NCBI GenBank assembly: GCA_051453625.1
Contig: JBOZIK010000001.1
Coordinates: 161,596,367 to 161,660,366 of the forward strand
Direction: 5' to 3'
Source: Welwitschia mirabilis
Lineage: Eukaryota; Gnetophyta; Gnetopsida; Welwitschiales
DNA length: 64,000 nucleotides
Positions 11,184 through 23,589 of the stretch are shown in pieces. The position numbers and the translations under genes are program-made. Below the pieces are notes generated by a model. The model was not told the DNA's origin. It worked only from the letters and a program-made list of their open reading frames with translations, and searched no databases. How positions within the stretch are numbered: the stretch's first letter is position 1; each line of letters begins with the position of its first letter.

Positions 11184-12429
11184 TTTACATATTTAGTATC
11201 AGAATTTTGAGATCCCAAATTATCTTGGTTTATTAGACATTAAGGCTTTACTAGATTTTGCATAGAATAGTTTATCTATTCCTGCTTTAGACACAAACAT
11301 TTATTTTTACCTATGCTATGCTGTCATAGCAGGCTATGTTTAAGGCTAAAGAGCTATGCTTAATATGGTTGTCACATATCATACAGATGCTTATATACTT
11401 AAATAAACATATGTCGGTAACTAGTCAATATTGGAATATATTGATGGGTAATACCAATTGGAACATGTTGTGTATAAAAGGTATTAGTTAATCCTTGCAT
11501 CTTTAGTTAACTTACACATGTATAATCATCACCACTAGTTACTTAATGCTTGTTAATAGTTTATTCTTACCCATGATTTCTAAAGAAATTTCCTTCTAGC
11601 ATAGCATAGACACACGTTAATTATCGAATTTTTATTAACATAGCATCTTCAAACAATCACATATTAATCGCAAAGCAAATAATCATTCAAAAAAACCACA
11701 TATTCATATGTCTTCAAAATCTAACATAGTATCTTTAAATAAATTTATATGAATCTCTATTCACAAATCCTATATGATGCATTAAACCCTTGGATTAAGC
11801 TATTATACATTAAAACTATTAAGTTTGACATTAAATTCCAGTAAATAATTATCAATTTATTAGATAAGGTTTGAAACATAATCCAAAACTTAGATTTGAA
11901 GAAAAATACCATCATGAGTGACTTGTTTCTTATAGGAAAATATTGCTAGATATAGGTTAACATTTATGAGAAGTAGAAGATGAATAAAAATAGGGAACAA
12001 AAAGGAAAAAGAAAAGGAATTTCCTTGTTTACCAAGGCTTTTGAATCTTTTATCGATGTCAAGACAACTACAACTACTTTAAATTTTCTTGCAATTTTTC
12101 CTTTTTCTTCTTGATTGACTAGGTCTTGATAACTTCTCTCTAAGTTTTTCTTACTTCTTTAATGTAATGTCAGAGCTCCCTTAAATTATTTGTGTGAATT
12201 TCTCACCCTTTAAACTTTGTAATTTTCTAAGTATTTCTTCAACTAGAAATACACGTGAGATGGTCTTGTGCTTCCAGCATTTCTCAAGTAAAACAAAACT
12301 AGATTATTAACAAAACTAGATTATTGACTAGATTTTGGTTTTTTGGAACTTTTGATTTAATGGAAATCAGGGAGTTTATTGATAAAAATCCTATTTAATT
12401 ATTAATAACCATAGTCTAACAATCAATAA

Positions 12430-12526
12430 GGGCATTTCTTAAGAAACACTCATTAGGACGCTTTTTGTGATAAATGCCCCAAAAAATCCTTTGCAGTTTT
12501 TCTATATAAAAAGTGGTTTTTTGGGG
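12430..12526. repeat. Nested inverted repeats around a TATA-like sequence
   Basis: GGGCATTT (12430-12437) pairs with AAATGCCC (12472-12479). CCCCAAAAAA (12477-12486) pairs with TTTTTTGGGG (12517-12526). TCTATATAAAAAG lies in the second loop at about 12501-12513. The two hairpins share three C residues, so they are mutually exclusive at the junction. Confidence 0.6.
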
Positions 12527-13779
12527 TACTTTAGATTAAAATTATAGTAATGAAAATATCTAATAACATTATGATGTAAGAAATGAGATCAATTTTTATA
12601 ATGTTCTCAAAGTAATCATTTCCATAAAAAGCAAAATAGAGATAAGGGAGGATGTTTTCATAAGTTAAATAACTAAAACCTGAGTTTTGCTTTATCTTAG
12701 TTAATTGCAAAATCACTTCGAAGTATCCCCATCCTCCTCTATCAGTAGGCGATCATTGAGGATCTCGGTTGGCCATCAACTACACTCACACTCAATAGAC
12801 AATGGTATTATGACTCTAATTAAAAGAAACTTTATGAGCATAAGCCAAGATAAATAATAAATAACATATTTAAGAAGTTGTATAGAACACAAGTGAAGGG
12901 CACCCCTCACCACAATAAGGAGTCTTAAAGCAGCATAGTAAGAAATCAAAATTGCATTTATAGGAATATCATGATAACTCTAATGCTAGATTTAGAGACC
13001 AATAAAATCAAAAAGGTAGTTTGAAAGAAATTTGCTATTTACAATTCACAAGTCAAAATTGAAACTAGCTTAAAAACTTCATCTAAAAGACAAAAAGTAT
13101 CCTTTATAACTTGAGGTATTTTGAAAATTGAATTGTCTTGGGGATGCTAGAAGGTATAACTAGCACAATCATATGAAATATAAATAGAATCTAAGATAAA
13201 AAGGACCTTCTAGATATAAAGGTTAAAATGAAAGAAAAAAAGGAGCTCTTAAATATTAGAGCCATGTAGCCATCTAAATTTAGGCTTAATTAATAAGTTA
13301 TGCACTTCCTTATTAGTAAATATAAGATTACAATTTAATCATTTAATACAGAAAAAAGACTTTGAAGTTATGCCTTTGAATAGTATAAAAGCAAACTTGG
13401 GTAAAATGCTATAGAAAGGATAAACAAGTTAAAGAAATTAACCTAGGAAAATTAAAGAAATATATGTGTAAAAGAATGTAGTATAAATAAAATATAGTTT
13501 TCAAATGATAGAGACAAAAAGTAAAAATCACTTACCTCCTGACTATAGGATGAAACATGAAAAATATAGGTTAAAATGGACTTCTAATCCCTATTTTTAG
13601 GGAAAATTAAAGGAAGAATCATTTGAACTTACTAATATGACATCAGAAGTATCAGTGATGTGACAATAAACTAGAAGTTGATGGAACCAGCAATATAACT
13701 AATAGAGAGAAAGTAAGATAGATAAGTTGAAAGAGAAAAAAACTAAACCATATGGGACTCACCATAATTCAATAAAATG

Positions 13780-14470
13780 AACTAGACTTATAATGGAGTA
13801 CTACATTGCTAACTAATAATCTAAATTCATGATAGAATCAAGCAGTGGTAACCTAAGTAACCTGTGAAGAAAAAAGGTGGACTATACTTATAAAGGGATG
13901 TTACAATATTAAGTAGGTAGCTTAAGTTCATGATAGAGTAAACAAGTGATGACCTAACTAGCTTGTAAATTGAAAATATGGATCCTACTTATAAAGGAGT
14001 GTCACACTACTGATTGGTAGTCTGAATTCATGATAGGATCAAGTAGTAGTATTCTAAGTTGCTTGTGAAGCGAAAAGATGAATTAGACTTACAAGGGATG
14101 CCACACTACTAATATAGTAATCTAAAGATGATGTCATGTTGATATTAGAAGTTATGAAGGGAACCAAATCTAAAAGGAAGTGACACATTACTAACATAAT
14201 AGCTCAAAAATGATGTCATACCAATATTAGTAGTGGCAGAGGTCTAAGAATGGACTAGATCCATAAGGGGTTATTACACTACTAATACTCAAAGATGATG
14301 TCATTATTACATCAATAGTCATAGATTCCTAATAGTGGATTATATCCCTAAGGATGTATTACACTACTAATATGATAACCTAAAGATTATGTCATGCTAA
14401 CATCAACAGAGGCCTAATAGTGGATTAGATCCATAAGGAAATACCACACTACTAAGATGATAGCCCAAGT
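13780..14470. repeat. Tandem array with two monomer lengths (~100 bp and ~86 bp)
   Basis: The landmark 'actagacttataaagg' and variants recur at about 13781, 13881, 13983, 14082, 14164, 14253, 14338 and 14424. Spacings are 100, 102, 99, 83, 88, 86 and 86 bp. The first units carry 'ttcatgatag-atcaagyagt' and 'acctaagt-gcttgtgaag'. The later ones replace these with 'aaagatgatgtcat' and 'acatca-tag--gaggcctaatagtgg'. Both kinds share 'cacactactaatatgataac'. The array ends about 280 bp before the LINE relic. Confidence 0.85.
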
Positions 14471-14744
14471 GCTTGATGTCCTTTACATCAGCTTAATACA
14501 AGATGGTATAAATGTATTATTAATTAATAAATTTTTAGCACATTATGAAATGTAGAGTTTAGAGCTTCTAGTTAAATAAGTTAGATTAGATAGTGACATC
14601 ACACTTTATTTAGAGTTTGAAATTACGCTTGGTATATGAGAAAGCAAGCATCATTATATACCATATCTTTGTTTTAATATATTACATAAAAAATTTTATA
14701 TCTAAATAATCAATGTACTTCTAATCTTTTTAATTTTATTCTTC

Positions 14745-17130
14745 AGGCTATGCCTGCTAAAGATAAGATGGCTCAGCAAAAGTGGAAGGTCTATTAAGTT
14801 GAAAATACCCTTATAAAAAGTAGTCTTTGGTCGTTATAACCTTAAGATGATAATTCTAAAGAATTTTTGAAACTTTTAAATCATTTTAATAGTAAGCCTT
14901 CAGTTAGTTCTTTAAAGGCTAATGGTTAGGTTATTTCTCATCATAGTAATATTTTCATTTTCTCAGAGGAATATTTTCACATTGTATTTTAAGGAACTCT
15001 TATCAATCATAATGGGTTTAATTATCTCTCTTCATTTATTTCTTTAGTAATCACTACTAATATGCAACAAATGCTAGATGATGAAATTACTCTTATAGAA
15101 CCAACATAAGCTTCTTTTGGTATGTCTAATGGAAAAGCACATTGTTTTGATGATTTTCTAGTAGAATTTCGTAAAGAAAATTAGGATGTTCTTATTTGTT
15201 TGTTACCTAAAGTAAGTGATACTCTTCTTATTCATAATAAGTTTGGTATTACCTTGTTAAATATTATAATATTTGGATTAAGTGCTTAGCTCAACAACTT
15301 AAAATAATTCTATCTAATATTATCATTAACTAGTAGAAATGTTTTCTTTCAAGTAGACATGTTCTTTTTAATGTTGTAAGAGCATGGAAAGGTTATTATG
15401 GGATCTTAATTCAAATCAATACATCATTCTTATCAAGATTGATTATGCTAAAACATATGATAAATTTAAATGAAACTTTATTTTTTTATGTATGGAGAAA
15501 TAAGGTTCTGGATCATACCCTTTTTATATGGTGATATAGTTATTTGTAGATGTAAATGCTTGTATTGTATTTTTCAAGGAATAATTTCTACATTTTATAT
15601 TCACCATTTAGTGAGAAAAGATTATGCTTTAGCTTCATATCTTTTGATAATTATAGCTAATTTTTTCTATTATGCTATTCAACATGATATGTAGAAAGGT
15701 CTAGTGAGGAAAATTTCTTTAGGGGATGCTTCACAATTATAGAATTGCATTTTTTAAATGATTATTTCTTCACAGAAGTGAATGATCCATAATCCATTAA
15801 TCATTGTTTAAGTTATATTTAGTAGTATTGTCAATTATCAAAAGTTAGTATAAATTGGAAAAAGTCTACACGTTATGTGGAAAGTGAAGATTATTAGCAT
15901 GTTTCAGATTATGCATGGTACATTTTACAAGGGGAGGAAATTTTTAAAATTTTAAGCATTTATTTTCCATTAAAAGTAATTCGCAAAACTTCTAGATTGG
16001 ACATTATAAATAATTCATATGAAATTGAATAAATAAAGAATGAAGAATATTTCTCTTATAGGTCAATAGTTGATTTCTAAGTTAGAATTGCCTCTACTCA
16101 TAATTATTATTTCTCTCATTAGGCTTCTTTCATATCTATTTAACCAAAGCTAGAAGAACTTCTTACAATTTTTTTATGATCTTATGGTAAAGGAAGAAAA
16201 AGGGTATTATAGAGTTGCTTAAAATATTATTGCTTCCCCTAAGGGAAAAAAATGTTGAGAATATATTAATTCATATCGTCAAGATCTTATCTTGGCTACA
16301 AAATGGATGATATAATGTTTTATTACTATTTTTATAATTTTTAATTTACTTGATTTGCAACTTAAGAATTTATTTTTAAATAATAAAAGAATTAGTAGCA
16401 CATGCATATTATAAATTTCTTTTTTCCTCTCTTGGAGATAAAAATTCAAGTCACTCATGTTTTTAAAAGTATTTTGAAGGACTTGAAAGAGCCTTTATTT
16501 TTTTATTTCTTAGGATTATTTCAAAATTCCAAGTGACCCACTTTAACATACTTATTCATAATGGTTTCACCTTCTTCCTGCTTCTTTAGGATTAACAAAT
16601 TCAAGACTGGCTACTCAATGATTTAATCATGAAATAACTTCATTACAAAGCTTGCATTTGAAAAATATCTACATATCCTTGATTGATTTTTAGCTAGCTT
16701 GGGGATTTTACTAACCTACAACAAGTTTTTCTTAAGGTTCATTAGCTTCTACATCATGAATATCATGTATCCTATGATCATTCTTTGGATATTAAAAAAT
16801 TTTAGTGGCAATATCACTCACTTATGCTTCCCTTATCTTTAGTAAGGACCTATCATTTTATAATAGGTGATATTAATTTATCTTTATGTATAACCAAAAA
16901 TGGTACATTTAGAAGTCATCTCATAAATGAATCATTTCGTTGAATTAGTTTTGAAAGATTTCATCTTTTCCAAAGATTAAGCATTTTGTTTAGCATCTAA
17001 TGTTCCAAGGGCTTCCTATTAAGAATTATTTACATAATTTAAGAATGTAAAACCTAGTTTGTCTTATGTGTAGCTAAGAGGATGATTTCTTACATGGTTT
17101 TATCAATTGTTTACTTTCTTAGAATACCTG
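14745..17130 (+). pseudogene. L1-type LINE ORF2 relic (linker, reverse transcriptase, C-terminal part)
   Basis: The frame from about 14752 resembles the linker between the endonuclease and RT of plant L1-like elements. It contains a 'KEFLKLLN.F.SK.SVS.LK' phrase and then MLDDEITLIEPTQASFGMSN-GKA, the usual segment before the RT. RT blocks follow: LLPKV, an 'ILIKIDYAKTYDKFKWNF' block (family: LLKLDFEKAYDRVEW), 'LVRKDYALASYLLIIIANF' (family: RQGCPLAPYLFLL.AE) and FLND at 15751-15762 in place of F/YADD. Then comes 'YCQLSKVSINWKKS', the usual motif after the active site. The C-terminal part after 16300 is weaker. There are many stops and frameshifts, and FADD has become FLND, so it is dead. The endonuclease domain is missing; the copy is 5'-truncated, as is common. 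No poly-A tail or target duplication was identified. Confidence 0.75.
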
Positions 17131-17744
17131 TAGTTACATTTATTATATCCGTTTACATCTTTTAGATGATGTGAAGGTTATGTTTTTGGGGATAAACCCT
17201 AATTTTAGTGATGTTCATGATTTTTTATTTTTTTAATAGATTATCAAAGCAAACATTCTTTATTTAATTTGATAATATGAATGTAACTAATACTCTAGGA
17301 AGTAGAATGCCTTTTTAATTTTTTTTTTCTTGATATGTAGAGAAAACTAGTATTATCTATCTTGTTTCATTTCACATTTGTATTTATGTAGAAAAGGTTT
17401 TATTAAATGTTTACTACCTCTTGCAACTTATTTGTCCTTACTCTTGCAATGTTCTAAGAAGGGATGCTCCTTTCCAAGTTCATCCTCTTTTACATTTGAA
17501 TACTGAAAAGACCCACAATGACTCTTTTTTGCCTTTAGAGATAGAATATTACAATCATTCCTTCCTAGCAAATTAGTGCTTCAATTTTTTTTTTTGATAT
17601 TCATTGTAATTTCTTTCTATCTTCTTTTTGGTTGTGTTATCTCCAAACTTATTTCACCTCGGACTATTTTTAAGTCGCCTATGCCTCTCATTTTTATGTA
17701 TTTTCATATGTTCTATCTAATATAATCTGTTTTTAAGATTTAAT

Positions 17745-18035
17745 TGGCCCTTATATTTAATCATTTTAAAACATCCATTAAATAATTTGTAATATACATT
17801 AGAAGAATAAACATTTTTCTATGAAAAAATTTAAAAAAATCCTCTGTCATGATGAGATGGTCTTTATCAAATCCAATGAAAAAATCTTGTGTTACCCTTT
17901 AAAAGGGAAAAGGGTTATATTAGTCCTTGAAAATTGTTTTCATTGCAATTAAATGAAGAGTCTTAAATCAAGGCACTATGGCTTAAATAATAATTATGAT
18001 TTAAGAACCTTAAATAATAAGGTGCCATAACTTCA
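17745..18035 (-). repeat. Repeat Y, copy a (LTR-like)
   Basis: Matches 37660-38015, including 'gaagaataaa-atttttctat', 'tgtcat-atgagatg', 'aaatcaaggcattatggctt' and 'aataaggcatcataacc'. It lies directly on the 3' side of a minus-strand gypsy pol, so it is probably part of that element's 3' LTR. Confidence 0.65.
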
Positions 18036-18559
18036 AGAAAAAAGAACAAAGGAAAAAAAATTATTTTTTTAGTTTTACAGCTCCAGATAGCATAATTCAA
18101 CCTTTAAAAGAGAAGAAGCTTTATTATACCAAGTTAACTTTAGCAAGCTTCTTTCTTATGTTTTCATCCACAAATAATGAGTTGTCTTCATCTAGTCTTC
18201 TAAACTCATTTACCTTTATTTTAAAACTTTTTTCATTTTTAAAAAGTAATAAAATCTATAAAATATTTATTTATTTTACAAAATATGTAATTTCTTTATT
18301 TAAATATTATTTTTATTTGTTCTAGAAATTCGTCCTTTTCCTTTTTCTTTTTTTATTAGTTCTCTTTAAAGAACATATTTTTAAAAGACATCACTGATAA
18401 AAGAATAAAATATTTTTATTTAATTTTAAAATCTTTTTAAACGGCTATTGTTCTAGGAGGAAAATCATTTCATTTTAAATAGAATAGACATTACTATCAA
18501 TTGCTACAAACATTTTATTTTCTTTATAACTTAAATTATCATTTTACATATTTTTAAAA

Positions 18560-18910
18560 ATTGTAAAGGTAAGTAGGCAATAAGTTAAGATAAAAGTTTT
18601 AGTTTAATAGTAAGTTTTTAATCTCTATCAAAGATAATTAAAAAGGATTCAGCATGAAAAATAATAATTCCTTGAATATTTTCTTTAGATATATCCTTAA
18701 AATCACAAGTAGATTTTGCTAGGATGAAATGTTTTCATTTAATTTTTCTATTAATTAAAACCATGGTTGAGTTATTACCTATTTGAGATTTTAGATATTC
18801 TAAGATAAAATCCATGTAAATCACATGTCATTTATATCTTGCGACATCATCAGATTAGACTAATTCTATTGAATTCTTTAGTTTTACCTTGACTTGCTAA
18901 TAATTTCATA
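18560..18910 (-). pseudogene. Ty3/gypsy integrase core relic
   Basis: CQQVKVKLKNSIELVQSD leads into YKWHVIYMDFILEYLKSQIG, the pattern 'CQQ.K.E...P.G.LQP...P...W..I.MDF...LP.S..G'. The first catalytic Asp (MDF) is kept. GIIIFHAESFLIIFDRD gives the second (family: G.P..IISDRD). The catalytic Glu region was not found. The remaining stops are at Gln positions. Confidence 0.75.
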
Positions 18911-19779
18911 TAAATTATTTAATATCTTTTTTCCACCTAGTCACAAATATTTTTGTTTCACATTTTGATGTGTTTTAATTCCTTAAAAATGACTTGATAT
19001 GGGCAAATTAAGAAATTTAAACATTACTTATGTTTAATTTTATCTACATTAACATCCAAGAAGTTAGCCTTGAACATAATTATACCATTTTAATTAATAC
19101 TGAAATGTTCTAAATCCATTAGTATTTTTAAGTGGGTCCTTTTATAATTTACATTTTTATTCTAACTATCTGAAAGAATAATAGGTATTTGAGTTTGAAT
19201 GTTCATAATTCTTTGAGATAATCATGTCTACTAAAGGCATGTACAACTGTTTCACCCTTCATGGTATAAAATTTCAAAATAAAAAGCATTAAAAAATTTA
19301 TCCAACTTCTTTTTTTAAGGTTCAATTTTGATTAAGTAAAAATATATTTTAAACTATTATTATTAGCTTAGACTATAAATTTAACATTCTTTTAAAAAAA
19401 AACTACTTTTATAACTTTAAAGTGAATGTGATCACACCTCCTATCAAATCATGAATATGATAATTTTTTTCATGTATTTTAAGTTGTCTTTATATATAAG
19501 ATATTATGTTTTTATTTTATTTTATTTAATAATATTTCTAAAATATTCTATTGATGTATTAATAAAAACTAAAAAGATTTTAAATTTATCTATGTTCTAA
19601 AATTAAAGTACTTATTACGTATTCTTTAATACTATCCAATACTTATCAACATTTTTCTATCTACTAGAATTCCTTTTTCCCTCCTTTTTAAAGAAGTTTT
19701 AATGGAGATTCTATCTTAGAGGAGTTGAATATGAATTAACAGTAGTACTTAATAAGGCTAAGAAAGTGTATAACCTTAG

Positions 19780-20450
19780 TGATATCATTAGTTATTTCCC
19801 TTTCATAATTACTTTAAAAAATTATCTATATCAACTAAAATACCTTTCTTAGATGAAAATTCAAATGGATTTCTTCCAAGACAAACATTTATTATGTTAG
19901 CATATAATTAACAATTTCTTAAAAGTTTATAATAATGTTATTAAACATTTGGAATAAATGAGGATATTCTAACAAATAGTATTACAAGGAAATCATGATG
20001 CATGTCAAAGTTTTCATTCATAAATATCATGAATATACAATGACATTGGTTAAGCTAAAATATATAAAAATGAATTCATAATTTCCATGGAAAGTTATAA
20101 AGATTTTTTTATGATTATCATCTTTATTAAATGATATCTTAACTTTAATTTACCTTATAAACATATATTATCTTCTTTGTGTTGTTCTAAGTAGTTAATA
20201 TTTATTTTTAAGGATAATTTTTTAAATAACTAGTGCATGATCAAAGAGTTCTTTCCTTTTTCTCTATGAATAATAAATATGCTTCTCATGTTATTACATT
20301 AAAATGACTAGAACTTTTATGTAAAATTTACTCAATATAAATTTTAGAGTCTTTCATTTCTATAGAAGACTTTCTATATGGTGCCTTAGAAATTAGTTGA
20401 GTTCCTGTAGCCAAATTAATGGACAACTCAGATTTTTAAAGGAATTATAT
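19780..20450 (-). pseudogene. Ty3/gypsy reverse transcriptase relic
   Basis: LATGTQLISKAPYRKSSIEM at about 20380-20440 is the strongly conserved RT start (family: PGT.PISKAPYRM.P.E). LLFIEKKERTLQSCTSYL follows (family: VLFVKKKDGS.RLC.DYR.LN). Then come KLKLRYHLIK (family: DLRSGYHQI) and NYEFIFIYFSLTNVIV (family: YEFLVMPFGLTNAP), with a poor match where F.DDIL should stand. Frame changes lie between blocks. The enzyme would make cDNA in an intact element; this copy is dead. Confidence 0.75.
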
Positions 20451-20679
20451 TCCTACTAATTCTATTATAAATACATCAACATGTTCTTTCTCCATTGATG
20501 TATCCTCTACTAAATTTTCTTCTTTCTTTTTTTAGTTGATTTTAGATAAGGCATATAAATGAATGATCTCTTCTAAACTTCCCTTTTTATATGCTTAGCT
20601 TTAAATAAATAACCCATAACTAATGTGAAGTGATCCTAGAATATTAATCCTTACATGTGATTTTTTTTTTATATTAGCC

Positions 20680-20950
20680 AATTAATACTTAAGATAATTT
20701 CATATTTTCCTTGATTAATAACAATTGATTAAATATGAAAATCTCGCCCACTTATGGATAAACTATAAAATGGACTTTCTAGTTAATCTTAGATATGAAC
20801 CCATATGATATCTCTATGTGTTCCCTAATTAGAGTATAATATAAGTTTTCTTCTAAAATAACCTTAGGAGATATGAAGCAACATGTTGGTCTATATTTAG
20901 TTAAAATAATTACTTCTTTATTATTAATTAAAATATACTTTCTATGCTAA
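20680..20950 (-). pseudogene. Retroviral-type aspartic protease relic
   Basis: CCFISPKVILEENLYYTLIR, then EISYGFISKINQKVHFIVYP, then LLLIKENMKLSQVLIGQY and ITCKDQYSRI align in order with the gypsy protease. The family has 'D.GATHSFIS..V...L', a 'C....FI...LVLP....DVILGMDWL' segment and a 'V.F.' strand. The catalytic DTGA/DSGA is not preserved. The protein would cleave Gag-Pol in an intact element. Confidence 0.55.
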
Positions 20951-21499
20951 GATTGACATTGAATTTCATTTATATCTACTACTAATTGAATTTATTCTAA
21001 TGGTGTCTAAATGGTATATACTCCTTAGGAATTTTATAATTTTTATTTGAAATATTTCCTGGTAAGTAATTAACATTTTTTAGCTCTCTGATCTCTTTTG
21101 GAATCAAAGCATGGCAATCCATTACTAGCTTAATTTTGGAACTAATTTCAGCTAAGAATTTGCTTTAAATTATATCTTTATAACTAATTTCACATATGAT
21201 TTTAATTATAAACATTTCAATTCCTCTTAAATGGTTTACATCTGTATTACTTGGAATTCATATTTCTGTTACTAATACTACTAATGTTACTTTTGTTAAA
21301 ATGTCAATTGTTATTTTTAATGAAACTTCTGTGATTAATATTTCTTAAATCTAGGGCTCTTAGAACGAATTACTTTATTATTATTTTATGATCTTTTTCT
21401 ATTTTATTCTACTATCTTTTCTTTTTCCATAGCATTATTTAAAGCTTTAGGTTAAAACATGGAGACTTTAGTAGTAATAAAAGGGAAAAGACTATTAAT

Positions 21500-21900
21500 G
21501 AAAAGATTTCTTTTATATTCATCAAGATGCATTTGTGATACATATCTTAGTAATTCCCAAAATTTCATTCATAAAATCCTAAGGTCACATTAGGAGTTTG
21601 TTTTAACTTTTACGATGAATATAGAATTTAATGATAAACTTTTTATTAAAATATTCTTTCATCACCTCCATTGAAGTTTCACATATCTTATCTTTATGAT
21701 TTCTATTTTTTACCAATTGTTAGCTTCTTCCTGTAACATGTAAATAGCTTGAGAATAAGTTTCATACTCATTACATTTTAAAGTCTCTATAACCTTTTCA
21801 ACATCACTTAGCTATACTTCTATTTTAGATGGATTTATACTTCCCATAAACTTTGATGAATTTAAATTAATGAAAGTTTGAATTAATTTCCTCATATCCA
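21500..21900 (-). pseudogene. gag (Retrotrans_gag domain) relic
   Basis: FINLNSSKFMGSINPSK is followed by IEVWLSDVEKVIETLKCNE, then SQAIYMLQEEANNWW and MKEYFNKKF. This is the plant gypsy gag pattern: 'F.G..DP..AE.WL..IEK.F..M.C', 'A.YML.GEA..WW' and 'F...F...YFP'. Trp codons read as stops in two places. Gag forms the virus-like particle in intact elements. The copy is interrupted by frameshifts. Confidence 0.75.
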
Positions 21901-22799
21901 TTTTCTTATTAAGCTGATTGTTGTCATTATTGACTCTAGAATTTAAACCTTAACTTATTGTTTATAGGGTAAATTACATGAGTGGATTTATTAATGCATT
22001 TTTTATTAAGTTTGAATGGAGATTTATTTCCATCATTATGTTACTAAGTATCTTGTGAGTTATTTTCATATTAATTAGTTATTGCAACTAAATTATTCTT
22101 GAGACTTAATTGATAATAATTAGTGTCAATAAGTAGTGGAAATATTATGATAATAGGTTTACAATAGAATAAATATTATATTATTAAAGCTTTAAATTAA
22201 TAATTCATATGATTTTAAGAAAGGTATTATTATCATCATTAGGTAATTATTTCTTGATAATTTACTCATTTGTTTTCTAAATTAAATGAAATAATTTTAT
22301 TCATACTTTTATTTTAGGTATTATTTATAACAGGGATTATTCTATAAGCATGTATAATTATGATGATGATTAATTTTGATGCAAATTTTACTTAGTAATG
22401 AAATGTTTTTATTTTCATAATTATGAATTTTAGATCACAATAGATGCTTTTATTTAGAAACTTACTTACTAATTAAATGATTAATTAGTTATTTAGTATG
22501 TTAGTAGGTTAGTATATATATTTTTATTATTGAATTATAGATACAGGATGCTATTTGACATGAAGATGAGAAAGAAGGTTGAAATGATAGAAAAACAATA
22601 ACAAACTCAACTATAAACCTATCCATAAGGAGTAAAAAATGAAACAAAAAGAAATAGACAGAGGTATAAAAAAGGGATTACCACTAAAGGTGGGAATCTT
22701 TTTAGCAAAAATCTCTAGGAAGAGACTTAACAAAAAGATCAAGAAGGAAAGCTTTAGCTATCCTACAAGGGGTGCAGTAGCATCTTCCATACTCTAAAG

Positions 22800-23317
22800 T
22801 ATTACCTTCAAAGGAAAACACAAGCCTTAGTGCATTTTATGTAGCAATGATATTTCAATATTAAGCTAAAAAAAATATTTTTTTAGTATCATTTTGTGCA
22901 TGTTCTATTACATGAAAAAGTAATACTATTTCTATTTGCTTCGATTTATGCAGCTAAACATAAACTAGAATAATTAATAGTACTTAGAAATCAATATTGT
23001 TCAATGTCTCATCTAATTTTTAGCATGTTTTTACTACTTTCTTCATTTCCCCCTATTGTAGTATATGTACATAACAACTTAGCGAAAATAAACTAACCTA
23101 ACTAGCTTAAGTAACTTCATCATGAAATAATTATGCTAAGGCATTTTGAACTAAATGGTTAAATCTCAACTAGTTTGTTAGTAAGACTTTGGTTAGTTTT
23201 ATTTAATAGTGTGAGGTTATTTTAGTTAATAGTAGCATAGTTTCTACATTTTTCTAGCACTATTTTCTATTATTTTATAATATTTTTACATTTATTTTGT
23301 CACATAAGCACCCATCA
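22800..23317 (+). repeat. Presumed 3' part of the 5' LTR of the Athila/Tat-like element
   Basis: The stretch ends in CCCATCA, three bases before a TGG-initiated PBS-like sequence, and is followed by gag. No second copy was recognised, so the LTR call rests on position. The 5' limit is arbitrary. Confidence 0.35.
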
Positions 23318-23320
23318 TTT

Positions 23321-23337
23321 TGGCACTAGAAGGAGGG
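23321..23337 (+). other. Candidate primer binding site
   Basis: TGGCACTAGAAGGAGGG begins with the obligatory TGG and stands between LTR-like sequence and gag. I cannot assign the tRNA. Confidence 0.4.
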
Positions 23338-23589
23338 TAGCTCTAAAATCAACTAGTGGAGATGACAAAAAATATTCTCCAATAAGATAGCCAAGGAATA
23401 TAATGGAATGAAATAGGTAGGTACATTAGAGAACTTCATAAATATGGCCTAGATAAGCAGACTAGAAATAAAGTTAAAATATAAGTATAAGAAGAAGATT
23501 TTACAGAGGATGAAGTCATCCTTAGAAAGGTGATGAAGAAATAAATCTTTCCCAAATTGACGAATGAATTTGAGCAATGATTGTATATC

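Larger units (their letters stand above)
18400..21900 (-). mobile_element. Decayed Ty3/gypsy element (Tekay/Del-like), minus strand
   Basis: Read from 21900 downwards, the minus strand gives gag, protease, RT, RNase H/IN linker and integrase in the canonical Ty3/gypsy order PR-RT-RH-IN. A CQQVKV box precedes the integrase core, as in chromovirus-type elements such as Tekay/Del. The clade rests on this motif and on the 'GTQLISKAPYRKS' RT start. I did not find a chromodomain. LTR-like repeat Y lies on the 3' side. A clear 5' LTR was not located, though it would be expected at 22.0-22.6 kb. Confidence 0.75.

Noticed and set aside
11015-11218. 67-codon minus-strand frame
   Set aside because: Mostly the translation of the CT/AT microsatellite (Tyr-Ile and Arg-Glu repeats).
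11314-11331. Hairpin TGCTATG-CTGT-CATAGCA
   Set aside because: A seven-base stem with no T-run, promoter or gene next to it. Expected by chance in a window of this size.
20680-20950. Possible endogenous caulimovirus-like sequence
   Set aside because: The first reading of this minus-strand part suggested a virus. The flanking gag and the RT start that follow fix it as the protease of a Ty3/gypsy element.
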